Positions 20,096 to 27,540 of a stretch of DNA of 64,000 nt are shown one piece after another. The DNA is from Streptomyces actinomycinicus (GTDB lineage Bacteria; Actinomycetota; Actinomycetes; Streptomycetales; Streptomycetaceae), in contig NZ_JAERRK010000003.1 in assembly GCF_016741775.1 (NCBI RefSeq), forward strand, positions 186,001 through 250,000. The letters run 5' to 3'. How positions within the stretch are numbered: position 1 is the stretch's first letter; each line of letters starts with the position of its first letter. The notes under the pieces are model-generated. The model was not told where the DNA came from and did not search any database. It worked only from the letters and a program-made list of their open reading frames with translations. The translations under genes were made by a program, and so were the position numbers.

Positions 20096-20727
20096 ACACG
20101 ACGTCCACGGCGGCTGCGGCGGCCAAGACGTCCACGTCGGCGGAGCGCGACCGCGTGCCCAAGCAGGACCGCAGCCGGGCCACCCGGCAGCGGCTCCTGG
20201 AAGCCGCCGTGGCCTGTCTCGCCGAACACGGCTGGGCGGGCTCCACGGTCGCCGCCGTCGCCGAACGCGCCGGCGTCTCCCGGGGCGCCGCCCAGCACCA
20301 CTTCCCGACCCGCGAGGACCTGTTCACGGCTGCGGTCGAGTACGTGGCCGAAGAACGCTCCACCGCGCTCCGGGACCTCTTCCCGGGCGGCCCGGCCGAC
20401 CGCCGCGCCGTCGTCACCGCCCTCGTCGACCTCTACACCGGGCCCCTCTTCCGCGCCGCCCTGCACCTGTGGGTGGCCGCCTCCAACGAGGACCAGCTGC
20501 GCGCCCGCGTGACCGAACTGGAGGCCCGCGTCGGCCGCGAGACCCACCGCATCGCCGTCGACCTCCTCGGCGCCGACGAGTCGCGCCCCGGCGCCCGCGA
20601 GACCGTCCAGGGCTTCCTGGACATGGCCCGCGGCCTCGGCCTCGCCAACCTGCTCACCGACGACACCGCCCGCCGCGCCCGGGTCGTCGCCCAGTGGGCC
20701 GACCTGCTGGACGAGTCCCTGCGCTGA
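20083..20727 (+). CDS. TetR-family transcriptional regulator
   Basis: A 214-residue regulator. The N-terminal helix-turn-helix (about residues 26-72) contains RSRATRQRLLEAAVACLAEH, AERAGVSRGAAQHHFPTRED. The C-terminal ligand domain has no recognised pocket motif. It ends the acyl-CoA carboxylase operon and overlaps the enoyl-CoA hydratase gene, so it is probably the operon's own repressor responding to an acyl-CoA. Its best candidate site is the dyad at 10585-10596. ATG 20083 or GTG 20092 are both possible starts. Confidence 0.85.
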   Translation: MGGVNTTSTAAAAAKTSTSAERDRVPKQDRSRATRQRLLEAAVACLAEHGWAGSTVAAVAERAGVSRGAAQHHFPTREDLFTAAVEYVAEERSTALRDLFPGGPADRRAVVTALVDLYTGPLFRAALHLWVAASNEDQLRARVTELEARVGRETHRIAVDLLGADESRPGARETVQGFLDMARGLGLANLLTDDTARRARVVAQWADLLDESLR

Positions 20728-20846
20728 CCGCCGCGGCGCGGGGGAGCAAGACACAGGCTCCGCCCGGAGCGGTACGGCAAGCGGTACGGCTCTGCCCGGG
20801 AACCGGAGAAGTGAAGCCGGCCACACCGGTATCCGGCGGCGGGCAG

Positions 20847-20852
20847 TACTCT
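20847..20852 (+). promoter_or_regulatory. Probable -10 box of the leaderless leader-peptide transcript
   Basis: TACTCT ends 6 nt before the ATG of the 27-residue leader ORF at 20859, fitting a leaderless transcript. No clear -35 hexamer was identified. Confidence 0.4.
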
Positions 20853-20858
20853 TTCCGC

Positions 20859-20942
20859 ATGCTTCCGATGCTCGTCCGCCGCCGCCACGTGGACTACGTG
20901 CGCGTCACGAGCATGGGCTGTTGTCAGCGCGTCGCCGTCTGA
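20859..20942 (+). CDS. Short regulatory leader peptide with a Cys-Cys pair
   Basis: A 27-residue ORF beginning MLPMLVRRRHVDYVRVTSM and continuing G-C-C-Q before a short tail. The RRRHVD-V-R core with a cysteine cluster is the hallmark of actinobacterial putative leader peptides upstream of sulfur-related genes. In mycobacteria, polycysteine leader ORFs act as cysteine-responsive attenuators. It appears leaderless. It is followed by a pyrimidine tract (20947-20976) and a 7-bp hairpin before the oxygenase gene, so ribosome stalling on the Cys codons could tune the downstream gene. Confidence 0.7.
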   Translation: MLPMLVRRRHVDYVRVTSMGCCQRVAV

Positions 20943-20986
20943 CCAGCCCCCTCTTCTCTTCCTTTTCCCTTTTTCCGGCACCCGGG

Positions 20987-21009
20987 GGCCGCCACACCCC
21001 TCGGCGGCC
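20987..21009 (+). promoter_or_regulatory. Hairpin between leader peptide and oxygenase gene
   Basis: GGCCGCC, loop of 9 nt, GGCGGCC: a perfect 7-bp stem 33 nt before the ATG at 21043. It lies just after a pyrimidine-rich tract that follows the leader stop. It could be part of an attenuator or translational switch. Confidence 0.4.
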
Positions 21010-21042
21010 GCACCCGTGCCCCGTACACCCTGCGGACGCACC

Positions 21043-22068
21043 ATGACCACGCACACAGCGACGTCGTACGACCAGCTCCCCGTCATCGACCTGTCGGCCG
21101 CCGACCGCGGACCCCAGGCCCGCGCCCTCCTCCACGCCCAGCTGCACAGCGCCGCACACGACGTCGGCTTCTTCCAGCTCATCGGGCACGGCGTGACCCG
21201 GGCCGAGACCGACGCACTGATCACCGCCATGCGCGCCTTCTTCGCCCTCCCCGAGGCCGACCGGCTCGCCCTCGACAACGTGGGCTCCCCGCACTTCCGC
21301 GGCTACACCCGCACCGGTGACGAACGCACCGCCGGCGCCCGGGACTGGCGCGACCAGCTCGACATAGGCGCCGAACGCCCCGCGCACGTCCCCGGGCCCG
21401 GCGAACCCCCGTACTGGTGGCTCCAGGGCCCCAACCAGTGGCCCGCCGCACTGCCCGGGCTCCGCACCGCCGCCCTCGCCTGGATCGACAGGCTCAGCGC
21501 GGTCGCCGACCGCCTCCTGCACGAACTCCTGACCTCGATCGGCGCCCCCGCCGACTTCTACGACCCGATCTTCGGCGACCGCGCCCACCCGCACCTCAAG
21601 CTCGTCCGCTACCCCGGCAGCGCGGGCGACGGCACCGACCAGGGCGTCGGCGCCCACAAGGACTACGGCTTCCTGACCCTGCTCCTGCAGGACACGGTCG
21701 GCGGCCTCCAGGTCCAGCGCGAGGACGGCCGCTTCCACGACGTACCGCCCCTCGACGGCGCCTTCGTCGTCAACCTCGGCGAACTCCTGGAAGTGGCCAC
21801 CGACGGCTACCTGGTCGCCACCAACCACCGTGTGGTCAGCCCGCCCGGAGCGACCGAGCGCTTCTCGGTCCCGTTCTTCTACAACCCCCGCCTGGACGCC
21901 CGGGTCGAGCCCCTGTCCTTCCCCCACGCGTCCCAGGCCCCCGGCATCACGACGGACCCGTCGAACCCGCTGTACGCCGAGTACGGCTACAACGAACTGA
22001 AGGGCAAGCTCCGGGCCCACCCGCTGGTGGCGCAACGGCACCACGGGGATCTGCTGACACCGGCGTGA
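21043..22068 (+). CDS. 2-oxoglutarate/Fe(II)-dependent oxygenase, isopenicillin-N-synthase family
   Basis: A 341-residue member of the IPNS/2OG-Fe(II) family. The DIOX_N region begins LPVIDLSAADRG and contains GFFQLIGHGV. The iron triad is GAHKDYGFLTLL (His, Asp) with TNHRVVSP (second His), and RFSVPFF supplies the Arg-x-Ser that binds the co-substrate. The substrate is unknown; relatives hydroxylate or desaturate small molecules. It is the only gene downstream of the Cys-pair leader peptide, pointing to sulfur- or cysteine-linked control. Confidence 0.88.
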   Translation: MTTHTATSYDQLPVIDLSAADRGPQARALLHAQLHSAAHDVGFFQLIGHGVTRAETDALITAMRAFFALPEADRLALDNVGSPHFRGYTRTGDERTAGARDWRDQLDIGAERPAHVPGPGEPPYWWLQGPNQWPAALPGLRTAALAWIDRLSAVADRLLHELLTSIGAPADFYDPIFGDRAHPHLKLVRYPGSAGDGTDQGVGAHKDYGFLTLLLQDTVGGLQVQREDGRFHDVPPLDGAFVVNLGELLEVATDGYLVATNHRVVSPPGATERFSVPFFYNPRLDARVEPLSFPHASQAPGITTDPSNPLYAEYGYNELKGKLRAHPLVAQRHHGDLLTPA

Positions 22069-22095
22069 GGAACCGGCCCGCGGCGCCGTTCCCCG

Positions 22096-22150
22096 GGGGC
22101 GCGGGGAACCGCGCGACCGGCCGCCCCGGGCCCGCAGCCGCCCGCGCTCC
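22096..22150 (+). repeat. Streptomyces intergenic repeat, copy 2
   Basis: GGGGCGCGGGGAACCGCGCG followed by a GGGCCCGCAGCCGCCCG tail, between the oxygenase stop and the end of citrate synthase. Part of it pairs with the preceding GTTCCCC (GTTCCCC...GGGGAAC), so it could also act as a terminator for the convergent genes. Confidence 0.65.
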
Positions 22151-22162
22151 GCACCGCCCCCG

Positions 22163-23263
22163 TCAGTGGGCGATGTCGGCGTACCCCGAGATGTCCTCCG
22201 GCCGGCGGGGCCCGGGCCCCACGTACCGGGCCGACGGCCGCACCAGCCGTCCCGTGCGCTTCTGCTCCAGGATGTGCGCCGACCAGCCGGCGGTCCTCGC
22301 GCACGTGAACATCGACGTGAACATGTGCGCCGGGACCTCGGCGAAGTCCAGCATGATCGCGGCCCAGAACTCGACGTTCGTCGCCAGTACCCGGTCCGGC
22401 CGCCGGTTGTGCAGCTCCTCCAGCGCCGCCTTCTCCAGCGCCTCCGCGATCTCGAAGCGCGGAGCACCCAGTTCCCGGGCGGTGCGGCGCAGCACGCGCG
22501 CGCGGGGGTCCTCGGCCCGGTACACCCGGTGCCCGAAGCCCATGAGCCGCTCACCGCGGTCCAGGGCCTGCTTCACATAGGCCTCGGCGTCACCCGTCCG
22601 CTCGATCTCCTCGATCATGCCGAGCACCCGGGAGGGCGCACCGCCGTGCAGCGGGCCGGACATCGCACCCACCGCACCCGACAGCGCGGCGGCCACGTCC
22701 GCCCCGGTGGAGGCGATGACCCGGGCCGTGAACGTCGACGCGTTCATCCCGTGCTCGGCGGCCGACGTCCAGTAGGCGTCGACAGCGGCCACGTGCTTGG
22801 GATCCGGCTCGCCCCGCCACCGGATCATGAACCGCTCCACCACCGAGTTCGCCTTGTCGATCTCCCGCTGCGGCACCATCGGCAGGCCCTGCCCGCGCGC
22901 GGACTGGGCGACGTACGACAGCGCCATGACGGCGGCCCGCGCCAGGTCCTCGCGCGCCTGCTCCTCGTCGATGTCCAGCAGCGGCCGCAGCCCCCACACG
23001 GGCGCCAGCATGGCCAGCGCCGACTGAACGTCCACCCGGATGTCACCGGAGTGCACCGGGATCGGGAACGGCTCGGCGGGCGGCAGACCGGGGTTGAAGG
23101 CACCGTCGACCAGCAGCCCCCACACGTTCCCGAAGGAGACGTGACCGACCAGGTCCTCGATGTCGACGCCCCGGTAGCGCAGGGCGCCGCCCTCCTTGTC
23201 CGGTTCGGCGATCTCCGTCTCGAACGCGACGACTCCTTCGAGCCCGGGTACGAAATCGGACAT
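22163..23263 (-). CDS. citA: Citrate synthase 2
   Basis: A 366-residue bacterial citrate synthase of the short type, condensing acetyl-CoA and oxaloacetate. Catalytic His positions are in MSGPLHGGAPSRVLGMI and LMGFGHRVYRAEDPR. Where most citrate synthases have the catalytic Asp in NVDFYSG, this protein has TNVEFWAA, a Glu. The start MSDFVPGLEG has AAGGAGC 8 nt upstream; longer upstream frames are rejected. It is divergent from pdxH. Confidence 0.9.
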   Translation of the reverse strand: MSDFVPGLEGVVAFETEIAEPDKEGGALRYRGVDIEDLVGHVSFGNVWGLLVDGAFNPGLPPAEPFPIPVHSGDIRVDVQSALAMLAPVWGLRPLLDIDEEQAREDLARAAVMALSYVAQSARGQGLPMVPQREIDKANSVVERFMIRWRGEPDPKHVAAVDAYWTSAAEHGMNASTFTARVIASTGADVAAALSGAVGAMSGPLHGGAPSRVLGMIEEIERTGDAEAYVKQALDRGERLMGFGHRVYRAEDPRARVLRRTARELGAPRFEIAEALEKAALEELHNRRPDRVLATNVEFWAAIMLDFAEVPAHMFTSMFTCARTAGWSAHILEQKRTGRLVRPSARYVGPGPRRPEDISGYADIAH

Positions 23264-23439
23264 CAGGCGGCTCCTTGTGAAGTGCGGGCGGCGGTCACCC
23301 CGGTGATGCCCCGATCGGCCGGTGGTCACCCGTGGTCAACCCAACCGCAAGGGAAGCAGCACGATAACCTCCGGTGCCGGAGTTGGGGAGACCACTCGAC
23401 ACTGAGTGCCATACCCGTTCGATACGGCAAGATGACCGC

Positions 23440-24126
23440 GTGACCGACCGTGACCCGCTTTTGGATCCCGTCCTCGATCCCGCCGCCATGCGCAAGCAGT
23501 ACCGGGCCGACGGCCTCGCCGAGGAGGACCTCGCCACGCACCCCATGGACCAGTTCACCCGCTGGTTCGAGGACGCCGCCCGCGCGGCCGCCCACGGCAC
23601 GCTCTACGAGGCCAACGCGATGGTCGTCGCCACGGCGGACGCCCACGGCCGCCCCAGCTCACGCACGGTCCTGATGAAGCACTACGACACCGACGGCTTC
23701 GTCTTCTACACCAACTACGACTCCCGCAAGGCCCGCGACCTCGCGGAGAACCCGCACGTCTCGCTGCTCTTCCCCTGGCACCCGCTGGCCCGCCAGGTCA
23801 TCGTCACCGGCACCGCCCGCCGCACCGGCCGCGAGGAGACCGCCGCCTACTTCCGCTCCCGGCCGCACGGCTCCCAGCTCGGCGCCTGGGCCAGCGCTCA
23901 GTCCGCCGTGATCGCCTCCCGCACCGAGCTGGACACGGCCTACGCCGACCTCGAAGCCCGCTACCCCGAGGACGAACAGGTCCCGGTGCCGCCGCACTGG
24001 GGCGGCTTCCGCATCGCCCCCGAGACGATCGAGTTCTGGCAGGGCCGGCACAACCGCCTCCACGACCGCCTGCGCTACACCGCCCGGCCGAACGGCACGT
24101 GGAAGGTCGACCGCCTCAGCCCCTGA
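23440..24126 (+). CDS. pdxH: Pyridoxamine 5'-phosphate oxidase
   Basis: A 228-residue FMN enzyme making pyridoxal 5'-phosphate from pyridoxamine or pyridoxine phosphate. Recognisable blocks are [51 protein letters not shown] and the C-terminal [15 protein letters not shown] followed by WKVDRLSP. The GTG start (VTDRDPLL) gives the usual family length. A possible -10 close to the start suggests a short or absent leader. Confidence 0.93.
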   Translation: MTDRDPLLDPVLDPAAMRKQYRADGLAEEDLATHPMDQFTRWFEDAARAAAHGTLYEANAMVVATADAHGRPSSRTVLMKHYDTDGFVFYTNYDSRKARDLAENPHVSLLFPWHPLARQVIVTGTARRTGREETAAYFRSRPHGSQLGAWASAQSAVIASRTELDTAYADLEARYPEDEQVPVPPHWGGFRIAPETIEFWQGRHNRLHDRLRYTARPNGTWKVDRLSP

Positions 24127-24137
24127 GAAGACGCAGA

Positions 24138-24200
24138 CGACCCGCGGGCTGGGTTCCTCCGAGGAGGAGCCGGCCGGACGTACCGGCAGCCCGCGGGTCG
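24138..24200 (+). terminator. Long inverted repeat downstream of pdxH
   Basis: A perfect 14-bp stem (CGACCCGCGGGCTG ... CAGCCCGCGGGTCG) encloses 35 nt that contain a second small stem, TCCTCC-GA-GGAGGA. It starts 11 nt after the pdxH stop, so it is probably its terminator. The size and nested stem are unusual for one. Confidence 0.6.
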
Positions 24201-24394
24201 GGTGACTGCTGTGGGATCGGGCCGGCTGCACGCCTTCATGGCGCACTGGTCCGGCACCGCACATGGTGTGGTGACGGGCCGCTAGCCCGCAGCCACCTCA
24301 CGCGTCCGGTTTCCATACATCTGCCGAACCACCTCCCTTCTCGTGTACCGACACCCTAAGAAGCGGCCGGGCAAGGACTCAACCGTTTTTTCGC
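24201..24394. other. Intergenic stretch without a convincing gene
   Basis: About 190 bp of mixed-GC sequence between the pdxH terminator and the GNAT upstream repeats. A 15-codon ORF starts at 24238 (MAHWSGTAHGVV...), but it has no Shine-Dalgarno and is not recognised. No promoter or RNA gene was identified with confidence. Confidence 0.4.
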
Positions 24395-24477
24395 TGTCGT
24401 CCCGTGCACGTTCTCCACTGCCGTCCGTGGACGTTTTCCCGTGCCGTCCCGTGCACGCCTGGACTACCGTCCAGGCG
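24395..24477 (+). repeat. Imperfect 23-24-bp tandem repeat directly upstream of a GNAT gene
   Basis: About 3.5 units start at 24395, 24419, 24442 and 24465. Each begins TGCCGTCC or a close variant, and the first three contain CGTGCACG or CGTGGACG. The regular two-turn spacing and the palindromic GTGCAC cores look like an array of protein-binding sites ending at the start codon. Confidence 0.55.
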
Positions 24478-24478
24478 C

Positions 24479-24937
24479 ATGACCGAACTGCGGATCGCTC
24501 CCGTCGAGGGCGACGACATGCTCGAACAGTGGCGGCACGTCCACAACGTCATCGTGCCGCCGGCTGCCATGTCCCTGGCGGACGTGCGGGAGCGGGCCGG
24601 GCGGAACCGGCTGGAGAACGCGTATCTCGGGGACGTGCTGATCGGGTGTTCCACGGTCCGGCCGCCGGCGGGGGAGGCCGGGGCCGCCACCGTCATCGCG
24701 CGGGTGCTGCCGGAGTTCCGGCGGCGGGGGCTCGGGAGCGTGCTCTACGAGAACGCGCTCGGACACGCGCGGGAGCTGGGGGCGACGGTGATCGAGACGT
24801 GTGTGCTGGCGGTGAACGAGGACGGGCTGCGCTTCGCCGGGCGGCACGGGTTCGTGGAGGTCGAGCGGTACGTGCTGGACGGGGAACAGGACGAGTGGGT
24901 GGATCTGCGGCTCTCGCCGGGCGGCGCCGGGGATTGA
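24479..24937 (+). CDS. GNAT-family N-acetyltransferase
   Basis: A 152-residue single-domain acetyltransferase. The acetyl-CoA pyrophosphate loop is VLPEFRRRGLGSVLYENAL (about residues 77-95), followed by VIETCVLAVNEDGLRFAGR and HGFVEVERYVL, as in amino-group acetyltransferases. Substrate unknown. The ATG directly follows the tandem-repeat array and lacks an obvious Shine-Dalgarno, so a leaderless or unusual start is possible. Confidence 0.82.
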   Translation: MTELRIAPVEGDDMLEQWRHVHNVIVPPAAMSLADVRERAGRNRLENAYLGDVLIGCSTVRPPAGEAGAATVIARVLPEFRRRGLGSVLYENALGHARELGATVIETCVLAVNEDGLRFAGRHGFVEVERYVLDGEQDEWVDLRLSPGGAGD

Positions 24938-24988
24938 TTCCTGCGATGTTGCGGGAACAGGATGTGGGCTGCGTCACGTTCCAGTTGA

Positions 24989-26467
24989 ATGAAGGCCAGT
25001 GAGCGGACCGAGCGCCTACGTGCGCGGACGCAGCCTCAGGGGGTCCAGGTGAGTGCTTCGCGGCGGAGTGGGACCACCGACGAGCTGGGGCCGGACGAGC
25101 CCGGCGAGCCGGGAGGGTCCGACCTGCTCGCCGCGCTGCTGGACGGCATGGACGCGGCACTGTGTGCCTTCGACGCCGACGGGGTCGTGACGCACTGGAA
25201 CCGGGAGGCCGAGCGGATCCTCGGCTGGACGGCCGCGGAGGCGGTGGGCCGGCACGGGTTCGCGGGGTGGGCGGTGCGCAGTGCCGACGCCGAGGAGGTG
25301 CAGGCCCGGCTGATGTCGGCGATGCACGCGCCGGGGCGGCAGGTGCACGAGTTCGCGTTGGTGACCAAGGACGGCGGGCGGGTGCTGGTGCGGACGCAGT
25401 CCGCCGCCGTGCGCGGGCCGGAGGGCAAGCCCGCCGGGGTGTACTGCGCGTTCAGCGAGGTGCATGCGCAGATCGACCTGGAGCGGTCGATCGCGCTGAG
25501 CGAGGCCCTGTTCGAGGACGCGTCCTGGGGTGTCGTGCTCGTGGACGCCGATCTGCGGCCCGCCGTCGTGAACGCGCATGCGGCGCGGGCGCTGGGGGTG
25601 GGGCGTACGTCGGTGCTGGGCCGGCCGCTGGGTGAGCTGCTGGCGCAGGGCGTGGAGGAGCTGGAGGCCGCCCTGACGCACGTGCTGGCCGAGGGCGCGC
25701 CGCCGGCACCGGCCGAGATGTGGGTGGCGGTGCGTACGCCGGAGGGGGAGAAGCGGCGCTGCTGGCGTAGCGGTTTCGTGCGGCTGGCCTCGCCGCTGGC
25801 GGAGGAGCCCGTGCCGCTCGGGGTGGGATGGCTGTTCCAGGACGTCACCGAGGCGAAGCAGGGTGAGCAGGAGGCGGCCCTGCTGCGGTTCCGGGCGAAC
25901 CAGCTGCATCGCGCGGCCCGGGCCGCGGCCGAGTGCGAGGACCCGGTGGAGGCGGCCACGGTGCACCTGGACTTCGCACTCGCCGGTTTCGCCGACCACG
26001 CGCTCGTCGACAGGGTGGCGCCCGGCGCCCGGACGGAGGCGGAGGACGCCGACCCGGGCACGGTGCGGCTGGTGCGGCTCGCCGCCACGCCGGCCGGTGC
26101 GCCGGGTCCGAGTCTGCTCACGGGGGCGGCGGGGCTGCCCGTGCGGTACGGGGAGGGGCATCCGGCGCTGCAGTGCGCGGAGCGGGCCGGGACGGTGCGG
26201 GCCGACGCGGGGTCGGTCGCGGCCGAGCGGGCGCGGGAGTGGGCACTGGAGCGGCAGTGGCCGGGCGACGTGGTGCACGCGTTGTGCGCGGTCCTGCGCA
26301 GCCGGGGGCGGACGCTGGGCGTGGTGACGTTCCTGCGCGGCGCCGGGCGCAGCCGTTTCGAGCGGTTCGACACGGCGTACGCGGAGGACGTGGCCGTACG
26401 GATCGCGGTGGCCCTGGATCTGGCGGAGGCGGTGCGGGAGGGACCGGGGGAGCGGGCCCCCGGGTGA
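24989..26467 (+). CDS. PAS-PAS-GAF-like sensory protein without an output domain
   Basis: 492 residues. PAS domain 1 spans about 49-150 (LLDGMDAALCAFDADGVVTH, WNREAERILGWTAAEAVGR). PAS domain 2 spans about 165-285 (FEDASWGVVLVDADLRPAVV, ending GVGWLFQDVTEAK). A GAF-like region follows, about 300-480, with VHALCAVLRSRGRTLGVVTF. In other Streptomyces proteins such modules precede a PP2C phosphatase or kinase, but none follows here. The protein may work through partners or have lost its output domain. The start is uncertain; internal GTG codons are possible. Confidence 0.7.
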   Translation: MKASERTERLRARTQPQGVQVSASRRSGTTDELGPDEPGEPGGSDLLAALLDGMDAALCAFDADGVVTHWNREAERILGWTAAEAVGRHGFAGWAVRSADAEEVQARLMSAMHAPGRQVHEFALVTKDGGRVLVRTQSAAVRGPEGKPAGVYCAFSEVHAQIDLERSIALSEALFEDASWGVVLVDADLRPAVVNAHAARALGVGRTSVLGRPLGELLAQGVEELEAALTHVLAEGAPPAPAEMWVAVRTPEGEKRRCWRSGFVRLASPLAEEPVPLGVGWLFQDVTEAKQGEQEAALLRFRANQLHRAARAAAECEDPVEAATVHLDFALAGFADHALVDRVAPGARTEAEDADPGTVRLVRLAATPAGAPGPSLLTGAAGLPVRYGEGHPALQCAERAGTVRADAGSVAAERAREWALERQWPGDVVHALCAVLRSRGRTLGVVTFLRGAGRSRFERFDTAYAEDVAVRIAVALDLAEAVREGPGERAPG

Positions 26468-26492
26468 GCGGGGGCGCGGTGCGTGGCACGGC

Positions 26493-27248
26493 TCAGTGGC
26501 GGTAGAAGATCCGGTCGCCGTACTCCGCCATCACGCGGCCGTTCCATTCGTGTCCGCCGTCGACGTTGCCGGAGCGCAGCAGCGGGGGTTCGATGCCGCG
26601 GTCGGCGAGCGCGGCGGCGGCGGTCGCCATGACGGCCTGCATGAGGGCCGCGGTGACGACCGTGGAGGCCGGGGCGAAGGGGGCCGGGATGGTGTCGAGG
26701 GTGAGTTCGGCGTCGCCGACGGCGATCTTCGAGTCGAGCACGATGTCGCAGTGGTCCTTGAGGAAGGTGCCGGAGGCGTGCCGGGACTTGGTCTCGCCGG
26801 CGTACGCCACCGAGGTCACGCCGATGACCTTGAGACCGAGGGCGCGGGCGTTGAGGGCCATCTCCACGGGCAGGGCGTTGCGGCCGGAGAGGGAGATGAT
26901 CACGAGGGCGTCGCCGGCGCGGGCCGGTGAGGTGTCGAGGACGGCGCCGGCGAGGCCGTCGACGCGTTCGAGGGCGGAGCCGAGGGTGGCGGGGGTGACG
27001 TCGACGCCGACGACTCCGGGGACGGCGAGCAGGTTCATGAGCGCGAGTCCGCCGGCGCGGTAGACGACGTCCTGGGCGGCCAGGGAGGAGTGCCCGGCGC
27101 CGAAGGCGAACAGCCGGCCGCCGGCGGCGACGGTGTCGGCGAGCAGGGTGCCGGCCGCGGTGATCGCGGCGGCCTCCTCGTCGCGGACCCGTTGCAGCAG
27201 GCCGATGGCGGCGTCGAAGAACAGGTCGGCAGGCGTGCCGTCGCTCAT
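26493..27248 (-). CDS. nagS: SIS-domain phosphosugar protein (NagS-like)
   Basis: A 251-residue sugar-isomerase (SIS) protein. It has LFAFGAGHSSLAAQDVVYRA (about residues 46-65), VIISLSGRNALPVEMALNAR and SRHASGTFLKDHCDIVLDS. It is next to dmdR1, the position held in S. coelicolor by SCO4393, reported to act on N-acetylglucosamine 6-phosphate and to determine GlcNAc sensitivity. That assignment rests on synteny and family. The start MSDGTPADLFF follows AAGGGGC. A DasR-type dre lies 40 bp upstream, fitting control by phosphorylated amino sugars. Confidence 0.8.
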   Translation of the reverse strand: MSDGTPADLFFDAAIGLLQRVRDEEAAAITAAGTLLADTVAAGGRLFAFGAGHSSLAAQDVVYRAGGLALMNLLAVPGVVGVDVTPATLGSALERVDGLAGAVLDTSPARAGDALVIISLSGRNALPVEMALNARALGLKVIGVTSVAYAGETKSRHASGTFLKDHCDIVLDSKIAVGDAELTLDTIPAPFAPASTVVTAALMQAVMATAAAALADRGIEPPLLRSGNVDGGHEWNGRVMAEYGDRIFYRH

Positions 27249-27287
27249 GCGGTGCCCCTTCGCAGCGTCTGTGTCGCGGATCACCGT

Positions 27288-27303
27288 GCGGTCTGGACCA
27301 GTG
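27288..27303. promoter_or_regulatory. DasR-responsive element (dre)-like site
   Basis: On the minus strand the site reads CACTGGTCCAGACCGC, close to the known DasR consensus (A/G)CTGGTCTAGACCA(C/G)T. The core GGTC-CA-GACC is retained. It sits upstream of the SIS gene, where DasR would repress until GlcNAc-6P or GlcN-6P accumulates. Confidence 0.65.
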
Positions 27304-27540
27304 CGGTGTCAATACGGCCGCCGGGCGGTGCCCCGAAGGAGGGGGCACCGCCCCGGCGGGCCGGGCTGCGCCGGGACGGCGGGGTCACGGCCCTGGGGGC
27401 CCCTCCCGGCCGGGGGCCACGCACTCCCGCGGTGTCGCCCGTTTGCCCGGCGGCCCCCGCTTGTCGGTGGGATCCGGCAGAATTGAGTCCAGGGCCAGCG
27501 CACGCGCCGGGCTGCCGGCAGAGGTAATCGAGGGGCACGT

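Noticed and set aside
24238..24285. 15-codon ORF between pdxH and the GNAT gene
   Set aside because: No Shine-Dalgarno, no recognised leader motif, no clear promoter.
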